DNA from: an uncultured Spirochaetales bacterium
GTDB lineage: Bacteria > Spirochaetota > Spirochaetia > Sphaerochaetales > Sphaerochaetaceae
NCBI GenBank assembly: GCA_945947045.1
Contig: CAMEXG010000038.1
Span: 1 to 13,716, forward strand
DNA: 13,716 nt
Direction of reading: 5' to 3'
Below the pieces are notes generated by a model. The model was given only the letters and a program-made list of their open reading frames with translations. It had not been told where the DNA came from and did not search any database. A program made the position numbers and the translations under genes. Positions 13,679 to 13,716 of the stretch are shown here, one piece after another. The number at the start of each line of letters is the position of its first letter. Positions within the stretch are counted from its first letter, which is position 1.

Positions 13679-13716
13679 ATGCAGCTTGATAAAAGACAAC
13701 AGGCCATTCTCGATGG
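13679..13716 (+). CDS. N-terminal fragment of an unidentified gene
   Basis: An ATG at 13679 with GGAGG (13669-13673) 5 bases upstream opens a frame that runs off the window after 12 codons, reading MQLDKRQQAILD. The start is well supported. The product cannot be identified from this little. The K-R-Q-Q-x-I-L-D pattern occurs at the N terminus of winged-helix regulators such as DeoR or LexA types, and a similar L-x-x-x-x-x-A-I-L-D-G opening occurs in aconitase X proteins; both are guesses. Confidence 0.65.
   Translation, partial: MQLDKRQQAILD

Noticed and set aside
13679..13716. Firm assignment of the right-edge fragment to a DeoR/LexA-type regulator or aconitase X
   Set aside because: Twelve residues are too few; both resemblances are weak and mutually exclusive.

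Overview
The window looks like chromosomal DNA of an anaerobic bacterium, most likely a spirochaete of the Spirochaetaceae/Sphaerochaetaceae type. Three things point that way. The left edge carries the start of what looks like pyruvate:ferredoxin oxidoreductase. A reverse-type rubrerythrin sits next to it. Both secreted binding proteins have the alanine/leucine-rich, lipobox-free signal peptides ending in VFA or VFS that are common in that group. The taxonomic call is an inference from protein style; no rRNA or other marker is present. I see no transposase, integrase, CRISPR array, tRNA or rRNA.

Layout from left to right. (1) Positions 1-1035 hold the start of a probable nifJ gene and a reverse rubrerythrin gene, both on the minus strand, separated by a 430-bp stretch with no supported gene. 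(2) Divergent from rubrerythrin, a short nitroreductase and a small alarmone (ppGpp) synthetase form a TAATG-coupled plus-strand pair (1225-2468). (3) A minus-strand operon (4926-2440) encodes a split ThrE/YjjPB-type exporter followed by a cytoplasmic nucleotide pyrophosphatase/phosphodiesterase. Its last gene overlaps the alarmone synthetase tail to tail by 29 bp. (4) An orphan iron-siderophore/cobalamin-type binding protein (6074-5004) has its own terminator. (5) A minus-strand sugar-uptake cluster (10945-6201) holds a binding protein, two permeases and 4-alpha-glucanotransferase (malQ), with GC-rich hairpins between the cistrons. It contains no ATPase gene. (6) Divergent from it, a plus-strand operon (11230-13509) encodes a TetR-family repressor, an ABC ATPase and an ABC-2 permease. 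It has a promoter whose start point overlaps a 17-bp palindrome and ends in a clear terminator. (7) The first codons of another plus-strand gene lie at the right edge.

Functionally the window combines anaerobic and oxidative-stress metabolism (PFOR, rubrerythrin, nitroreductase), nucleotide signalling (alarmone synthetase, phosphodiesterase), solute export (ThrE pair, TetR-ABC system) and alpha-glucan uptake and processing. Most genes belong to known families. The points that deserve a second look are the pairings (nitroreductase with alarmone synthetase; ThrE pair with phosphodiesterase; the 29-bp convergent overlap) and the regulatory DNA: repeated GTTTAGT motifs at the sugar promoter, the TetR palindrome, paired TTTTTAAAAA palindromes and intercistronic hairpins. 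I did not find an unmistakable, wholly new system.
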